This document shows, in pieces, positions 45,235 through 59,299 of a stretch of DNA of 64,000 bases. Origin of the DNA: Muscardinus avellanarius (Eukaryota; Chordata; Mammalia; Rodentia; Gliridae); assembly GCA_963383645.1 (NCBI GenBank), contig OY726560.1, forward strand, positions 83,424,593 through 83,488,592, in the 5' to 3' direction. The position numbers and the translations under genes were made by a program. The number at the start of each line of letters is the position of its first letter. Position 1 is the stretch's first letter. The notes beneath the pieces were generated by a model, which searched no databases, was not told where the DNA came from, and was given only the letters and a program-made list of their open reading frames with translations.

Positions 45235-45890
45235 TTGACTTGTGCTTCTGCCCCAGCTTGTACGCTGAAATCATAACTCCCTGGTGCCTCAGAATATGAG
45301 CTTATTTCGAAACAGGGTGTTGCAGATGGAATCAGTTAAGAGAAGTCTTGAGAGAATAGGATAGCCTTATTTCAGTATGGCTGATGTCCTTTTGAAATGG
45401 GGAAGAGTGAACACATTGATGAACTCGGGGAGAATGCCGTGTAAACACAAAGGCGGAGATCACAGTGACCAGCATGCCAAGGAGTGGTAAAGGTGGTGAG
45501 CACAGCACCAGAAGATGAGAAGAGGCACTGGGCAGATTTGCTCCAGGAGGAATTTGTTCTCAAGATTTCAGCAAAGGGCTGGGCATGGTGGAGCATGCCT
45601 CTAATCCCAGTACTCGGGAGGCTGAGATAGGAAGCTTGTTGGTTCCAGGACAGCGTCAGTAACTTAGCGAGACCCTGTTTCAAAATGAAAAATTAAAAAA
45701 TGGCTGAGGTGCAGCTCAGAGGTATAATGCCCTTGGGGTCAATTCTCAGTACCAAAAAAGTAAAAAATAAATAAAAATAAAAATAGATTGCAGCCAAGAA
45801 ACCATACCTGAGTTTATATATAGCCTCGAGGCAGATTTTCAGCTTCAAGATTGCAGCCTACAACTCTTACTTGAATTTCCAACCCACTGG
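45235..45890 (+). repeat. MLT1-type MaLR LTR split by a MEN SINE
   Basis: CCTGGTGCCTCAGAATATGAGC, TTATTTCGAAACAGGGTGTTGCAGATGGAATCAGTTAAG and TGATGTCCTTTTGAAATGG match the MLT1 order. A plus-strand MEN SINE (45577-45786) interrupts it. Confidence 0.75.
45577..45786 (+). repeat. MEN SINE inside the MLT1 LTR
   Basis: From GGGCTGGGCATGGTGGAGC to CTCAGTACC with an A/AAAT tail. Confidence 0.85.

Positions 45891-45892
<2 letters not shown>

Positions 45893-45935
<43 letters not shown>
45893..45935. repeat. (AC)n microsatellite
   Basis: A pure CA repeat of about 21 units at the end of the LTR fragment. Confidence 0.95.
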
Positions 45936-45939
<4 letters not shown>

Positions 45940-46019
45940 ATGGTTCTGTTTCTCTGGGGATATTCAACCAGCTGTTCTTTCTACTTGTCCTTTTCCCTAT
46001 TTCCCCTAATAGTCTAGTT

Positions 46020-46390
46020 TCAGTGCCGAAGTCAGAATTATTTTTAAAACATAGGTCAGATTATGTCACTCTGTGGCTGCAGACTTTCTATTGGCTTTTC
46101 ATCTCAGAGTAAAACCCCAAACCCTTCCACTGGCTCTCAGAGCTCTAGGCGAATAGCCCCATCTGTTTCTGAAATCTCCTTTTCCTATATAGCTGTCCTT
46201 GCTATATTGCTTTTCACATAGCATGGACCACTGTAGACGTGCTATGTACATTCACTTGCTTATTTGTAAGAAGTAAGCAGTAATACCATCTCTTGTTCAC
46301 TGCTGTCTTGATAGTACCTGAAACAGTGTGCCTAAACAGAAAGTACTTGAAACACCTAACAAAGTTCTGAGCAACACTTGGTGGACAAGT
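46020..46390 (+). repeat. L2 LINE fragment
   Basis: TATTGGCTTTTCATCTCAGAGTAAAACCCCAAACCC...TCTCTTGTTCACTGCTGTCTTGATAGTACCTGAAACAGTG matches the L2 3' region order. Confidence 0.65.
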
Positions 46391-46424
46391 GAACTAATGA
46401 ACTAAAAGCAAACTTAAATATTAT

Positions 46425-46770
46425 TCACTCATAACAGGGACTGGAATCTGGCACATGCTACTATATGGATGGACCCTGAAAAGCGAGAGAAACAAGACAC
46501 AAAAGGATGCAGAATATATGATTCCATTTATATAATGTACCAAGAATAAACATATTCATAGAGACAGAAAGTAGAATAAAGGTTTCTAGTGGCTGGAGAG
46601 AGGGAAGAATGAGGAAGTATTGTCTGATAAATATAGAAATTATGTTTGGGAAGATAAAAAAAAACTCTGAACCAGATAGTGGTGACAGTAACAGAACATT
46701 GTGAGTAAACTTAATACCACTGAAATAGATGCTTAAGATGGTTAAAATGGAGAAAATCCCCCAAGTTTTT
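46425..46770 (+). mobile_element. Ancient L1M 3' end
   Basis: TATGATTCCATTTATATAATG, CATAGAGACAGAAAGTAGAATAAAGG, AGATAGTGGTGACAG and AGATGCTTAAGATGGTTAAAATGG are the typical old L1M 3' end. Confidence 0.8.
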
Positions 46771-46776
46771 TAAGAG

Positions 46777-46870
46777 GGGTTGGGGTATACTTAGTGGTAA
46801 AGGGCTTTGGCTAGCCTATGCCAGGCCCTGGGTTTGATTCCCCAGCACCAAAACCAACTACCAAACACAC
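46777..46870 (+). repeat. Free ID-type SINE
   Basis: GGGTTGGGGTATACTTAGTGG...GATTCCCCAGCACC with an A-rich tail and no B1 part. Confidence 0.78.
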
Positions 46871-46898
46871 AAATAAACATAAAAATTATTCCAAACTT

Positions 46899-47431
<533 letters not shown>

Positions 47432-48115
47432 AAACCCTTCAAAGCATAAGCTAAGAGGACCCTGGAGGTCTATTTAGGAGGAAGGACACTGAGCTAGGCA
47501 CTCCTGCCTTTGTCTCCAAGTTGCGACCCATCCCTCAGGATTCTGTCACTTTGGCAGCCTCTGTCAGTGCTCCTAGTGTTTGTGAGCCAGTCTCATTCTA
47601 CTCCTGGCATTTGGTGGAACATAGTTTGTGAGGGAGTAGCTGAAGAGAGACCAGATGAAGAATATTTTACAAATCACTCAGTCAATCATTGTCTCAGCAG
47701 GCATTTACTGTGGGTGTCCTACGAGAGAAGGCACTGTTGGAGAGGCTTGGGAGTTCGAGTGAGAGAAAAAAGAAAAAAGAAAAAAAAAAAAAAACAAGAA
47801 AACAGGCTGCTCTCTGGGTGCAGTGAACCAGAGTGTAGGAATGGTGTGTGTAGACTGAAAGAGTATGCAAGTTGTGGCAAGGAGTTTAGAGTTTATGCTG
47901 AAAGCAATGGGAAGTTATCGGAAGGTTTTGAGCTTAGGGTTAGGGTTATGTGATATAAGTGATGTGATCTGATATTTTTAAAGGCCCCTTGGCTCTGTGC
48001 ATTGGGGTAAGTGGAAGGGGTGGGAAAGAGTAGAAATGAAGCAAGAAGTTTTGAACTGTTCCAGGTGAGAGAAGACAATGACTCAGGCAATGGGAATATA
48101 AACATGAATAAACAA
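47432..48115. other. Unassigned, possible old LINE/LTR-internal trace
   Basis: GCTGAAAGCAATGGGAAGTTATCGG and GTGATGTGATCTGATATTTTTAAAG have the flavour of a widespread ancient mammalian repeat that I cannot name with confidence. Confidence 0.35.
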
Positions 48116-48300
48116 AGCTGGGTGTGGTGATGCACTCCTATAATCCCAGCACTTGAAAGGCTGAAACAGGAGAATTGAAGATTCAACACCAGCCCCAGCA
48201 ACTTAGTGAGACTCTCAGCAACCCATCAAGAACTTGACTCAAAACGAATTCTTTTAGGGGTGAGGGTGTAGAATTCCTCCCTGTCCCACCAATAAAATAA
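48116..48300 (+). repeat. MEN SINE, diverged
   Basis: AAGCTGGGTGTGGTGATGC...CCTGTCCCACCAATAAA, with much of the right half lost. Confidence 0.7.
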
Positions 48301-48772
48301 ATTTAATGTAAGTTTTAAAGATAAGATCATCAATGTTGGAATGGATGAACAGGCTAAAAAAGGGGAATTAAAGATAAGTTTTAGCATTTTTGGTTAAGCA
48401 ACTGAGTGACTTGCTGAAATGAGGAAGATGGGCTGGGAAATTGAGAATCTTGGCAAAGACAGAGTTTTGAGATGCCTGCCTGTGAGTCATTCAAATGGAG
48501 ACATGGAGTGGGTTCTTGTAGAAGCCTGAGCTCAGGGCTGAGGTCTGGGTAGGAGTCAAGGAGATGTAAATTTGGGAGCCATTAGCATAAGATGGTATTT
48601 AAAGCTATTGCAATTGGGCGAGATCCCTGGAGTAGGGCATAGGTGGAGGACTGAAAAGGATAGAGAGGGAACCAAGTCAACCTACACAGCTTGAAATGGA
48701 GCTCTTAAGAAAATTTAATTAGGAAGCTAACAGGATTGCGTGTGTATTTTAGAAAGATCACCTGAAAGGGAA
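48301..48772. other. Continuation of the unassigned ancient repeat
   Basis: CTGTGAGTCATTCAAATGGAGACATGG and AGATCACCTGAAAGG at the end fit the same old element as 47850-48080. Confidence 0.3.
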
Positions 48773-48963
48773 TTGGGCACACTGGTGTATGCCTGTAATC
48801 CTAGTACTTGGGAAGCTGAGGCAGGAGGATCGAGGCCAGCCTCAACAACTGAGGCCCTCAGCAACTTAGTGAGACCCTGATTTCAAAACAAAAAATGAAA
48901 TAGGGTTGGGATATAGCTCAGTGGTAGAATATCCCTGGGTTCAGTCTGTGGTCAAACACACAC

Positions 48964-49001
<38 letters not shown>
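48773..49001 (+). repeat. MEN SINE with (AC)n tail
   Basis: A diverged plus-strand copy whose tail is (AC)n at 48957-49001. An LTR-like tail fragment follows at 49003-49075. Confidence 0.82.
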
Positions 49002-49004
<3 letters not shown>

Positions 49005-49120
49005 CCAAATAAACTTTTCCTCCTCTAAATTGTTCTTGTCAAGTATTTTGGTCATAGTGACATAAACTGGGCCTTTCCCTTTGCTTTTCTAATTTGTTTG
49101 CTTATTAAAAAGAAAAACAA

Positions 49121-49368
49121 AAGCTGGGCAAAATAGGAGGATCACAGATCCTTTGCCAGCCTTGGCAACTTGTGAGGCCCTCTGCAACTTAGTGAGATCC
49201 TGTTTCAAAATAAAGAATAAAATACAGATGGAGGAGGTAGAGTGCCCCTGGGTTTAGTCCCTTGCAAAAAAGAAAAAAAGAAAAAAAGAAAAAGAAAAAA
49301 AGAAAAAGAAAGAAAGAGAAAAGAAAGAAAAGAAAAAGAAGAGAAAAAGAAAAGAAAAGAAAAGAAAG
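49121..49368 (+). repeat. Partial MEN SINE with (GAAA)n tail
   Basis: The first ~40 bp of the B1-like part are missing. The tail is a 100-bp A/G tract at 49266-49368. Confidence 0.78.
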
Positions 49369-49512
49369 CTTGTGATTTTGTTTCTATAACAGTTGTATCT
49401 TCAGAGATCAGAAAGGGAATTATTTACAGACAATATCAGAAAATTGAAAAGAAAAACTCAAAACTCATTTGTGATGCTCTAGTAATAGTTTTCTTAGCTT
49501 TCTAGCGCCATA
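49369..49512. other. Unassigned unique sequence
   Basis: Nothing recognised. Confidence 0.4.
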
Positions 49513-49695
49513 AAAATTGCATTTGAGCTGGGCGTGGTGGAAGGCGGAGACAGGAGGATCGTGCAGGTTCAAAGCCAGCCTCGCTGGCTTAAGAGACCCT
49601 GTTTCCAAATAAAAATATAAAATAGGTCTGGGAGTGTAGCCCGGAGGTAGAAGGGTTCCATCCCCAGTACCACACACACAAAAAAATTGCATTCA
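49513..49695 (+). repeat. Type B-like MEN SINE, internal deletion, TSD
   Basis: A copy at 49528-49682 lacks CGCACGC...TTGGG. AAAAATTGCATTT and AAAAATTGCATTC flank it. Confidence 0.85.
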
Positions 49696-50045
49696 CCCAA
49701 ATGATTATATTTTATTATCATGTAATTTATAGTTTATAAAATGTATATGTATATCTATATTTTTACCAAATGACTGCTTCCTAACAAGATCCCTGCTATA
49801 TTTTGAATATTTATCCTTATCATGAAAATAAATGTCTTTTTTTGCTCTGTGGTATGAACATTTATGTAATGTCCTTATATCTATTATTTCAATAATTACC
49901 CCACTTCCCCTAATTATTTAATGTATTATCTGAAGACCAGTCATTTAAATGATTTGTATTTGGACTAGTAAGGAGTAGGGCTGGACCCTAACCTGTCTCC
50001 TGACTGATACTTCTGAATAACACATCTAAGAGACACAGTCATTAT
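49696..50045. other. AT-rich unassigned sequence
   Basis: No confident feature. Confidence 0.4.
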
Positions 50046-50049
50046 GATG

Positions 50050-50138
50050 ATGATCATGGTTTGCATTGCTGGGATCAAAACCCAGGTCTTTCAAGTGGTA
50101 GGCAAGCACTCTACTACTGAGCTGCATTACCAGCCCAA
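50050..50138 (-). repeat. Free ID-type SINE
   Basis: ATTGCTGGGATCAAAACCCAGGTC...GGTAGGCAAGCACTCTACTACTGAGCTGCATTACCAGCCC is a diverged ID monomer on the minus strand. Confidence 0.8.
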
Positions 50139-51636
50139 CACAATAATTATTTTCTTTAGTCGTTAACAGTGACAGAGGACGCAGTGATATTGTTGATTTA
50201 TATTTTCTCAATGCCTATAATCCTTTCTAGATTTACCTAAGGACCTTCGATCACATTGATTCTCCTAGACCAAAATTCTAATTTTTCATTCTTCTCATCC
50301 TACGCAAATCACGGCAATTCTATAAGCAGTTATGCTCCCAAACCTACACTGGAGATTCAAACTGATTTCACTTCCATAGGTACTAGGTCAATTAGTCATA
50401 TGGCTGCTAATTCTCCACTTTCCTTAGTAAAGTAATTAGTAAGTTGATCTCTGAGATTCTAAAAGAATAATACAGCTTCTATAATGGGCTGATTTACCTA
50501 AAACTAGGGAAGCGTATCTTAATGTTCTTCTCAATGTGTAGAGATCATAGAAGCCCTAATATTTTAAGGAGTATAGAACATACATAAAGGAGAAAGCATT
50601 CGGAGAATCTGCCTCATGTAACATCAGACACCTTTGTAAATTAAACCCAGGGTGTCCAGAATATTGTTATTCTGAAATGAAATATAATATTAAAAAACTG
50701 TCATTTCTTAATTTTATATTTATTTGTTTTTATAAATAAAAAAGTTTCTAATATTAGTGTAGGAACACTTTACAAAATGACTGAAAATCATACTCTAATA
50801 TGATTACAACTCATACATTTATTTTTCATTTCATAGTTTCCCTTAGGAAAATATGAAGCAGGTCAACATAGGCTCATTTTACAATATTTTATCCCAGGGC
50901 TTTTCAAAGATTGAGGTCAGTACCTATGAGAAATGAGAAGTTCTCTCATTAAATCCTAAGAGCTGGTCGAAGCAAATGTGTGAAAAAATACATGGCACAG
51001 AGCTACTTCAGGACTAAAATCGCCCTTCCTGAGTTGTATGTGTACGATGCACATTTCCAACACTGATGTCATTTGAGTTTTTCTACTGATTTTTCCCAGG
51101 TTCTGCTGCTCTTCTGATGTTCTAGCATAATAAACAGAGAAGGTGGAAGAAGCACAGCGGTAGAAAAAAGCAAAACAAAACCCAAAAATCCTAAGCCAGA
51201 TGTCCAGGGAGAGGCCCAGAGTCATGAGGCGAAAACACTCCCACAGGTTTTCTTCCTGGCTTGGGATACCTTGTCCTCCTCTTCAGTAACATGGGGGACT
51301 CGGCGAAGAAACTCTCCAGGCCTTCTAACTAGCTTGCTTCTGGTTTCAGGCTGTTGCCTGTTCTCTAACACATAATCAGTGCAAGGGGCCTCTCTTGGGT
51401 CACACCTTCAAGCCTGGCCTTAGCTTACACAGCAGGATCAGAGCAGAAGCAGAGCAGGATCCCCGGAGAGAACCACAAAGCCAACCTGCCTCCCAGCAGA
51501 CAATTATGAGCAGCCCTGCTGTTTCCCAGCTTCCTTAATTAAATTAGAATGGCCTCCTGAACAGTGCCTGCCTTTGCACCGATCCTTCTACCCCTCTTCT
51601 CTCCCTCTCCACTTTCTTCCTCTCTTCCTCCTTTTC
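50139..51636. other. 1.5 kb repeat-poor AT-rich unique block
   Basis: I recognise no SINE, exon or RNA gene. It is the longest SINE-free stretch outside the CpG islands. Confidence 0.45.
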
Positions 51637-51893
51637 CTTCCTTCCTTCCTTCCTTCCTTCCTTCCTTCCTTCCTTCCTTTCTTTTTTTCTTGTACTAGAA
51701 ACTGAACCCAGGAGTATTCTATCTCTGAGATATAGCCTCATTCCTTTTTTATTTTTTTTTTAATTTCGAAACAGGTCTCTCATTGAGTGGCTGAAGGTCT
51801 CGCTAAGTTTCTAAGGCTGGCCTTGAACCTGCATTCCTACTATCTCAGTTTTGCAAGTCCTTGGATTACAGGCATGTGCCATTGCACCCAGCT
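51637..51893 (-). repeat. MEN SINE with (CCTT)n tail
   Basis: (CCTT)n at 51637-51679 leads into a diverged minus-strand copy ending ATTGCACCCAGC. Confidence 0.82.
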
Positions 51894-51944
51894 CAGATGG
51901 TGATCTTTCGTGCTTGTGTTACTTCCTTTTAAGCATTTGGAGGC

Positions 51945-52245
51945 TTCTTGTTCTCTGCAGGATGAAGCTCTAGTGCGTTCATGTGGACTGGAGGACCTTT
52001 TGTGGTTTGCTGCTGTATACTGGTGATCCATCTTTCTTTGACTATTCCTTTTACTCAAAGCTCCAATCATATTAATGTTCCTTCATTTCCTGTAATCTCC
52101 TTGTTCATTTTCATTCCTGGGACTTTGTATCATCTGTTCCCTCTTCTGGATTATGCTCCTTTCCCAGATAAACAGGGCATCTTCTGTTTTATCCTTGGAG
52201 TCTCATCTTAGGTGCCATTTCTTTGGGGAAGCTCTCCCTAGTTGG
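51945..52245 (+). repeat. L2 LINE fragment
   Basis: CTCTGCAGGATGAAGCTC, TTCCTGGGACTTTG, TCTGTTCCCTCTTCTGG, CATCTTAGGTGCCATTTC and GGGGAAGCTCTCCC match the L2 ORF2 3' order. Confidence 0.7.
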
Positions 52246-52478
52246 GTTAGCTATTTTTTTTTTTTTTGGTGGTACTGGGTTCCTGGAAGCCCTTCTACCT
52301 CTGGGCTACACTCCCAGATCTATTTTTATATATATTTTTTGAAACAGGGTCTCCTAAGCCAGCACGTGCAGCTGGCTTCGAACCTGCGCGTCCTCCTGCG
52401 CGATCCTCCTGTCTCTGCCTCCCCAGCACGGGGATTACAAGCGTGCGCCACCACGCCCAGCTTGGGTTAGCTATTTAC
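52244..52478 (-). repeat. Type B MEN SINE in L2, with TSD
   Basis: A copy at about 52260-52462 flanked by TTGGGTTAGCTATTT on both sides. GCGCGATCCTCCT is duplicated internally near 52386-52410. Confidence 0.9.
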
Positions 52479-52484
52479 TAAGTA

Positions 52485-52985
52485 TGTTCATCAGCTTTTC
52501 ATCACTGTGACCAAAATACCTGATCAGAACAATTTAAAGGAGGAGAGATTTATTTGGTTCATGGTTTCAAAGGCTCAGTGGTCAGCAGGCTACAAGGCAG
52601 AAACATCATGGCAACTGGGTTAGGTAGAGAAAAGCTGTTCAACTCAGGAGAGCCAAAAGTGGGAAGGAGGGGGCCTGGGACAGATAGAGCGCCCAAGGTC
52701 AAGGTCCCGATGACCCACCTCCTCCAACCATACCATCTAATAATTCCCTTCAAATTATTAAATTGTTCATACATCAAATGGATTATTTTGCTGCTGAGCC
52801 CACAGAATGATTACATCTCTGAGCACTGTGGCATTGCCAACACGAGCTTTTCTGGGGGATGTTCCACAGTGAAACCAAGCACAGGGTTTTCTTTCCTCAC
52901 AGAACGAACTGCTCAGCAGCACGACAGTCTATTTTGCCATTCAACATTTGGACTTTGCCTTTTTAGACCTGTGTCTCAAAGACCT
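52485..52985 (+). repeat. Probable LTR/old repeat, family uncertain
   Basis: CATCACTGTGACCAAAATACCTGATCAGAACAA, GAGAGATTTATTTGGTTCATGG and GCCCACAGAATGATTACATC look like a known rodent-rich interspersed repeat. I cannot name it reliably. Confidence 0.4.
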
Positions 52986-53099
52986 AAGCAGTGCTAGGAC
53001 ACAACAGATATTTGCTAAATATTGCCAGGGAGTATTTGCTAAGTGAATGAACTTAAAATGGCAAGATCTGGCATTAATACTTGTTGAATTTGGGGTAAT

Positions 53100-53565
53100 G
53101 AACAAGTAGGGTTTTTTTGTGGTATTAAACCTAGGGGTATTATACCTCCAAACCACAGTCTAAGTACTCTTTCATATTTATTTATTTATTTATTTATTTA
53201 TTGGTGGTACTAGTGGTGGAACCCAGAGGCTTTCTACCTCTGGGCTATAGTCCCAGACCTTTTTTTATATTTTATTTGGAAACAGGGTCTCACTAAGTTG
53301 CTGAGAGCCTCACTAAGTAGCTGAGGCTGGCTTCGAACCCGTGCGATCCTCCTGTCTCAGCCTCCCAAGCGCGGGGATTACAAGCGTGTGCCACCACGCC
53401 CGGCAGTACTATTTAATTTTTATTTTGAAACAAGATCTCCCTACGTTGATGAGAGCCTCATTCCTTGCTGAGGCTGTCCTCAAAACTGAGATCCTCTTGT
53501 CTTAGCCTCTCAAGTACTGGGATTAGAAGTGTGCACCACCAAGCAGCTGACAAGTAGGGTTTTAT
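53100..53565 (-). repeat. MEN SINE split by a second MEN SINE, both with TSDs
   Basis: The outer copy is flanked by ACAAGTAGGGTTTT at both ends (about 53102 and 53550). The inner copy (53181-53404) with a (TTTA)n tail is flanked by AGTACTCTTTCATATTTA and AGTACTATTTAATTTTTA. Confidence 0.88.
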
Positions 53566-53611
53566 TATGCCATTTCCTGTCTACTTTTATGTATGTTTGG
53601 CCTTTTTTGTA

Positions 53612-53822
53612 ATAAAAGGATTTTTTTTTTTTGGTGGTACTGGGGTTCCTGGAAACCCTTCTACCTCCGGGTTACACTCCCAGAACGATTTTTATATTTT
53701 TATATAAGAAACAGGGTCTCTTAAGCCAGCGAGGCTGGCTTCGAACCTGTGCGATCCTCCTGTCTCTGCCTCCCAAGTGCAGGGATTACAAGCGTGCGCC
53801 ACAAGGCCGGGCATAAAAGGGT
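53612..53822 (-). repeat. Type B MEN SINE with TSD
   Basis: A copy at about 53622-53811 flanked by ATAAAAGG. Confidence 0.88.
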
Positions 53823-54833
53823 TTTTTTTTTTTTTTAACAGATGTGTTTTCTAGTTATTATATCTCACCTTTTTGTCCATTGCAATAGACAATAGACTGT
53901 GATGGGAACTGCTACAGTTGCATAAGCAAGATACAGGTAGGAGGTTTGTTAAGCAAGTGTTCAGAGAGGGCTTGGTACACAAGGAAACACTTTATTGTCC
54001 CCTTGACCCAGGATGGATCTCCCAATTTTTCACTGGTGGAGCCTCAAAACCAACAAACAAGATGGCAAGAACAAGGGAAGACGTTGTTCTGAGCGAAGTG
54101 GACAGAGTGTTTCAGGGCTCAGGAAGGCTGCTGGGGCTTTGTAGCTCTTCCAGTGGTTCCTAATAAGCTGAGCTCTGTGTAAGCCTCATGCAGGCTGTTC
54201 AGGACTCACTGCTCTCCAGCCTTCCCCCTCTGCTGGCCGGGCTGCCAGGATGACTTGTAAGCGCTCATTGATTTCTTTGAGTTGGATGCGACTAAATTGG
54301 CCTGCCATGCTTGGAGTTTAAAAAGGGATGCTTTTCTTGGGGAAATTGGAGGTTGGCACTGCCTGAGAATTACACATTTCAAGGGCTGTTCAGGATTCAC
54401 AACTAATGTGAATTTCTTTCAGGGCACATGAGACGTTTGTCTGAAGCAAGATTTTTTAACAATTTTAGTTTAAAGAGGCCTAGAAATAACAATCTAGCTG
54501 ATTTGGCCTTTATCCTTATAGGGAGGATGAAGTAGAAAATGAATGCATTTGTGTCTGCAAATCAACTGGTTAATCAGTATTGACTGGGTTCTCACTATGC
54601 ATCCAGAAAATAAAGGCCCACTTACAGGTGGAGATAACTAGGTTAGTTATTGGGGAGAAACTGGCTATAAAACAAGCACATTCTAGAAGATTGTAGAAGG
54701 TTCTAAAAGGTTCCCAGGAAGGCAGCAAAGGACTAATGAGAAACTGGACCCTTGGATGCAGGCTTTTTTCCTAATTAAAGTATAAATAGACAGAGCCAAA
54801 TTGGCTTTTATAGAAGACTTTCTCTTGTTGGAC
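53823..54833. other. 1 kb unique sequence
   Basis: No SINE or recognised exon. Short open frames on both strands lack domains. Confidence 0.4.
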
Positions 54834-55035
54834 ACAGGGACACATGCCTGTAATCCCAGCTACCTAGCAGGCTGAGGCAGGAGGATTGCAAGCCAGCCTG
54901 GGCATTTTAGATAGACATAGAGAGACCCTGTTTCAAAATAAAATAAAATAAAAAGGGCTAGGAATGTAGCTCAGTGGTAGAGAATTTGCCTAGCATATGA
55001 GAGGCCCTGGTTTTAATTCTCAGTACTGCAAATAA
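54834..55035 (+). repeat. Ancestral-type B1-ID SINE
   Basis: The left half is close to a canonical B1 monomer (AGGCTGAGGCAGGAGGATTGCAAG...CCAGCCTGGGC). The right half is an uncontracted ID (GGTAGAGAATTTGCCTAGCATATGAGAGGCCCTGG). It resembles the ancestor of the MEN copies, which have shortened this right half. Confidence 0.8.
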
Positions 55036-55065
55036 GTAAAAGTATCACATTAAAAAGAGTATACA

Positions 55066-55305
55066 GGCCAGACATGGTGGTGCATGCTTGCAATCCCAGC
55101 ATTGTGGAAGCGGAGATTGGAGGATCGTGGTTTGCAGACAGCCGCAGCTACTTAGCGAGGCCCTTTGCAACTCAGTGAGACCCTGTTTCAAAAATAAAAA
55201 GACTAAAATATAGGGCTGGGGGTGTGGCTCAGAGATAGAATGCCCATGGATTCCATCTCCAGTACTGGAAAAAAAGAAAAAGAAAGAAAGAGAGAGAGTA
55301 TACAA
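55066..55305 (+). repeat. MEN SINE
   Basis: A plus-strand copy with an A/GA-rich tail. GAGTATACA occurs before and after it. Confidence 0.85.
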
Positions 55306-55530
55306 CCAGACATGGTGGTGCACACTTGTAATACTAGTATATGGGAGGCTGAGACAGGAGGATCACAGGTTCAAGGCAAGCCTCAGCTACTTAGTGAGGC
55401 CCTCTGCAACTTAGTGAGACCCTGTTTCAAAATAAAGATTAAGACATAGGGCAGGGGGTATAGCTCAGAGGTAGAAGGCCCCTGGGTTTCATCTCTGGCA
55501 CCAAAAATTAAATAAACAAATACATCTTTA
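55306..55530 (+). repeat. MEN SINE
   Basis: A plus-strand copy directly following the previous one. It ends CTCTGGCACCAAAAATTAAAT. Confidence 0.85.
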
Positions 55531-55564
55531 GATTCCACCACAGTTCTTCCTTTTTTTTTTTTTT

Positions 55565-55645
55565 TTACAATGTTGGTGGTGGGACCCAAGGCCTTGAGCA
55601 TACTTGGTAAGAGTTCTATGACTGAACTCTACCGCCAGTTCCAGA
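55565..55645 (-). repeat. ID-type SINE fragment
   Basis: GGACCCAAGGCCTTGAGCATACTTGG...TTCTATGACTGAACTCTACC is a minus-strand ID monomer. Confidence 0.7.
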
Positions 55646-55691
55646 ATTTTTACATAAATTATCTCATTTTATGTTTTTCAAAACCATATGT

Positions 55692-57640
<1,949 letters not shown>

Positions 57641-57660
57641 ATATGTTAAGACCATATGTG

Positions 57661-57855
57661 ACAGGTGTGTCTTGGTTTTATAGAGGATAGAACCAAGATT
57701 CAGAGAATGAAATCCAACTTAGACCTGAATTCAAAACCTGGTTATTGCGATTCCAAGGACATGACCCTTTTTGTCATCATACTGCTTAGTGGCAGTTTGT
57801 ACTCAAAAGGATGTATCGTACTGAACTTTTTAGTTGGTAAAAAAAAAAAAAAAAA
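57661..57855. other. Unassigned sequence 3' of the retrocopy
   Basis: No recognised feature. An A-run at 57840-57855 precedes the next SINE. Confidence 0.4.
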
Positions 57856-58100
57856 GAATATCAGCCGGGCGTGGTGGCGCACGCTTATAATCCCAGCATT
57901 CGGGAGGCTGAGACCAGAGGATCGTGGTTCGACAGCCTCAGCTACTTAGTGAGGCTTTTTGCAACTCAGTGAGACCCAGTTTCAAAATAAAGAAAAAATA
58001 AAGAATAAAAAATAGGGCAGGAGGTATAGTTCAGAGGTCGAATGCCCCTGGGTTCCATCCCCAGACCCGCAAAAAAAAAAAAAAAAAAAAAAGAATATCT
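57850..58100 (+). repeat. Type A MEN SINE with TSD
   Basis: A young copy at 57864-58091 ending CCCCAGACCCGC plus a long A tail. AAAAGAATATC flanks both ends. Confidence 0.9.
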
Positions 58101-59035
58101 TAAAAGTAATCCAAATTTAGTGAGTTACAGCCAAGCATCTTGATTTTGCTAGTTGGAAATCCTGCAATACTTAAACTTCCACCAGATGTCACTGTTTAAA
58201 AAAAAAAAAGAGCTCAGATTGCCCTTGGGTTACTGGGGATGTTTACTGTATCTGGGCTTAAGGTCTAGGGCTATGTGCCAAGAGAGAAACAGCTGAACTC
58301 AGGATCTTGACTCCGGAAGAAGAAGTTTGGAAATGTAGTGAGCCCTTTGCCCCACCCCCATTTCAGAAAGCATTTACTTCTTCTTTTTGCTCCCTTTGAT
58401 TTCATGCACTAAGCAAAAACCCATTTCTGATGGATGAGCTAAGGAGCGCCAAAGCTGCATAGGAAAAAGAGGATGTTTTGAAGTTAGAGGACACATGAAT
58501 GCTATATTTTCTGTAATCAACAGAAGCAGCCAGGGACAGACATGGCTGGGATTTGTACGAGGTTAGGGTGTGGCTTCTGAGAAGGGGCTGGAAATAGTTC
58601 TAAAGCCCCAGTCTCTCTCCTGTTCGGATTTTATATGGCCCAAACTACACTACTGGGAGCTCATTCCTGTGAATTCAGTATTAGCATTCCCTGTATATTT
58701 TGCAAGTGCATATGAATCTGAACTTTATTATCATTATTTTCAAGAAGGGAGAGACCAGAGCAGAAGAGGTACCAGGGTATGCCTGAGGTGTAGGGTGGTG
58801 AGAGAGTCAGACTTTTCTGTCTTCCAGTGTGGTCCAGGCGAATGGCCTTGGTGCTTCCTCATTGTCACTCTATCTATAATCTCAAGTACGGTAAACACAC
58901 AATGATGGGGCCCCAAAGCCTGGACTCCCTAGGGCTGACAAATGATAGACAATGTCTGTCTTCTATAAAACTATAGCTCGGGGAAACTTGCAGACCATAA
59001 TGATATAATTAAGTTGTTAAAAATTGTCAGTTTGA
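58101..59035. other. Unassigned unique sequence
   Basis: A 111-codon open frame at 58570-58905 has no recognisable domain. I do not call it a gene. Confidence 0.4.
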
Positions 59036-59038
59036 TAA

Positions 59039-59225
59039 AGGCGTGGTGGTGCACGCTGTAATCCCAGTACTTGGGAGGCTGAGACAGGAGGATCTGGGTA
59101 CCAGGCAAACCTCAGTTACTTAGTGAAGCCCTTTGCAACTTAGTGAGACCCTGTTTCAAAATAAAGAATAAAAAGTAAGGCTGGGGGTGTAGCTCAGAGG
59201 TAAGATGCCCCTCGGTTCAATCCCT

Positions 59226-59277
<52 letters not shown>
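59039..59277 (+). repeat. MEN SINE with (AC)n tail
   Basis: A plus-strand copy. CCCTAGCACACAC leads directly into (AC)n at 59228-59277. GTCAGTTTG flanks the whole unit. Confidence 0.85.
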
Positions 59278-59279
<2 letters not shown>

Positions 59280-59299
59280 CAGTTTGTAGGGTTTTTTTT

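Noticed and set aside
47934..47948. Telomere-like TTAGGGTTAGGGTTA
   Set aside because: Only about two units, inside old repeat-like sequence. Too short to be an interstitial telomere.
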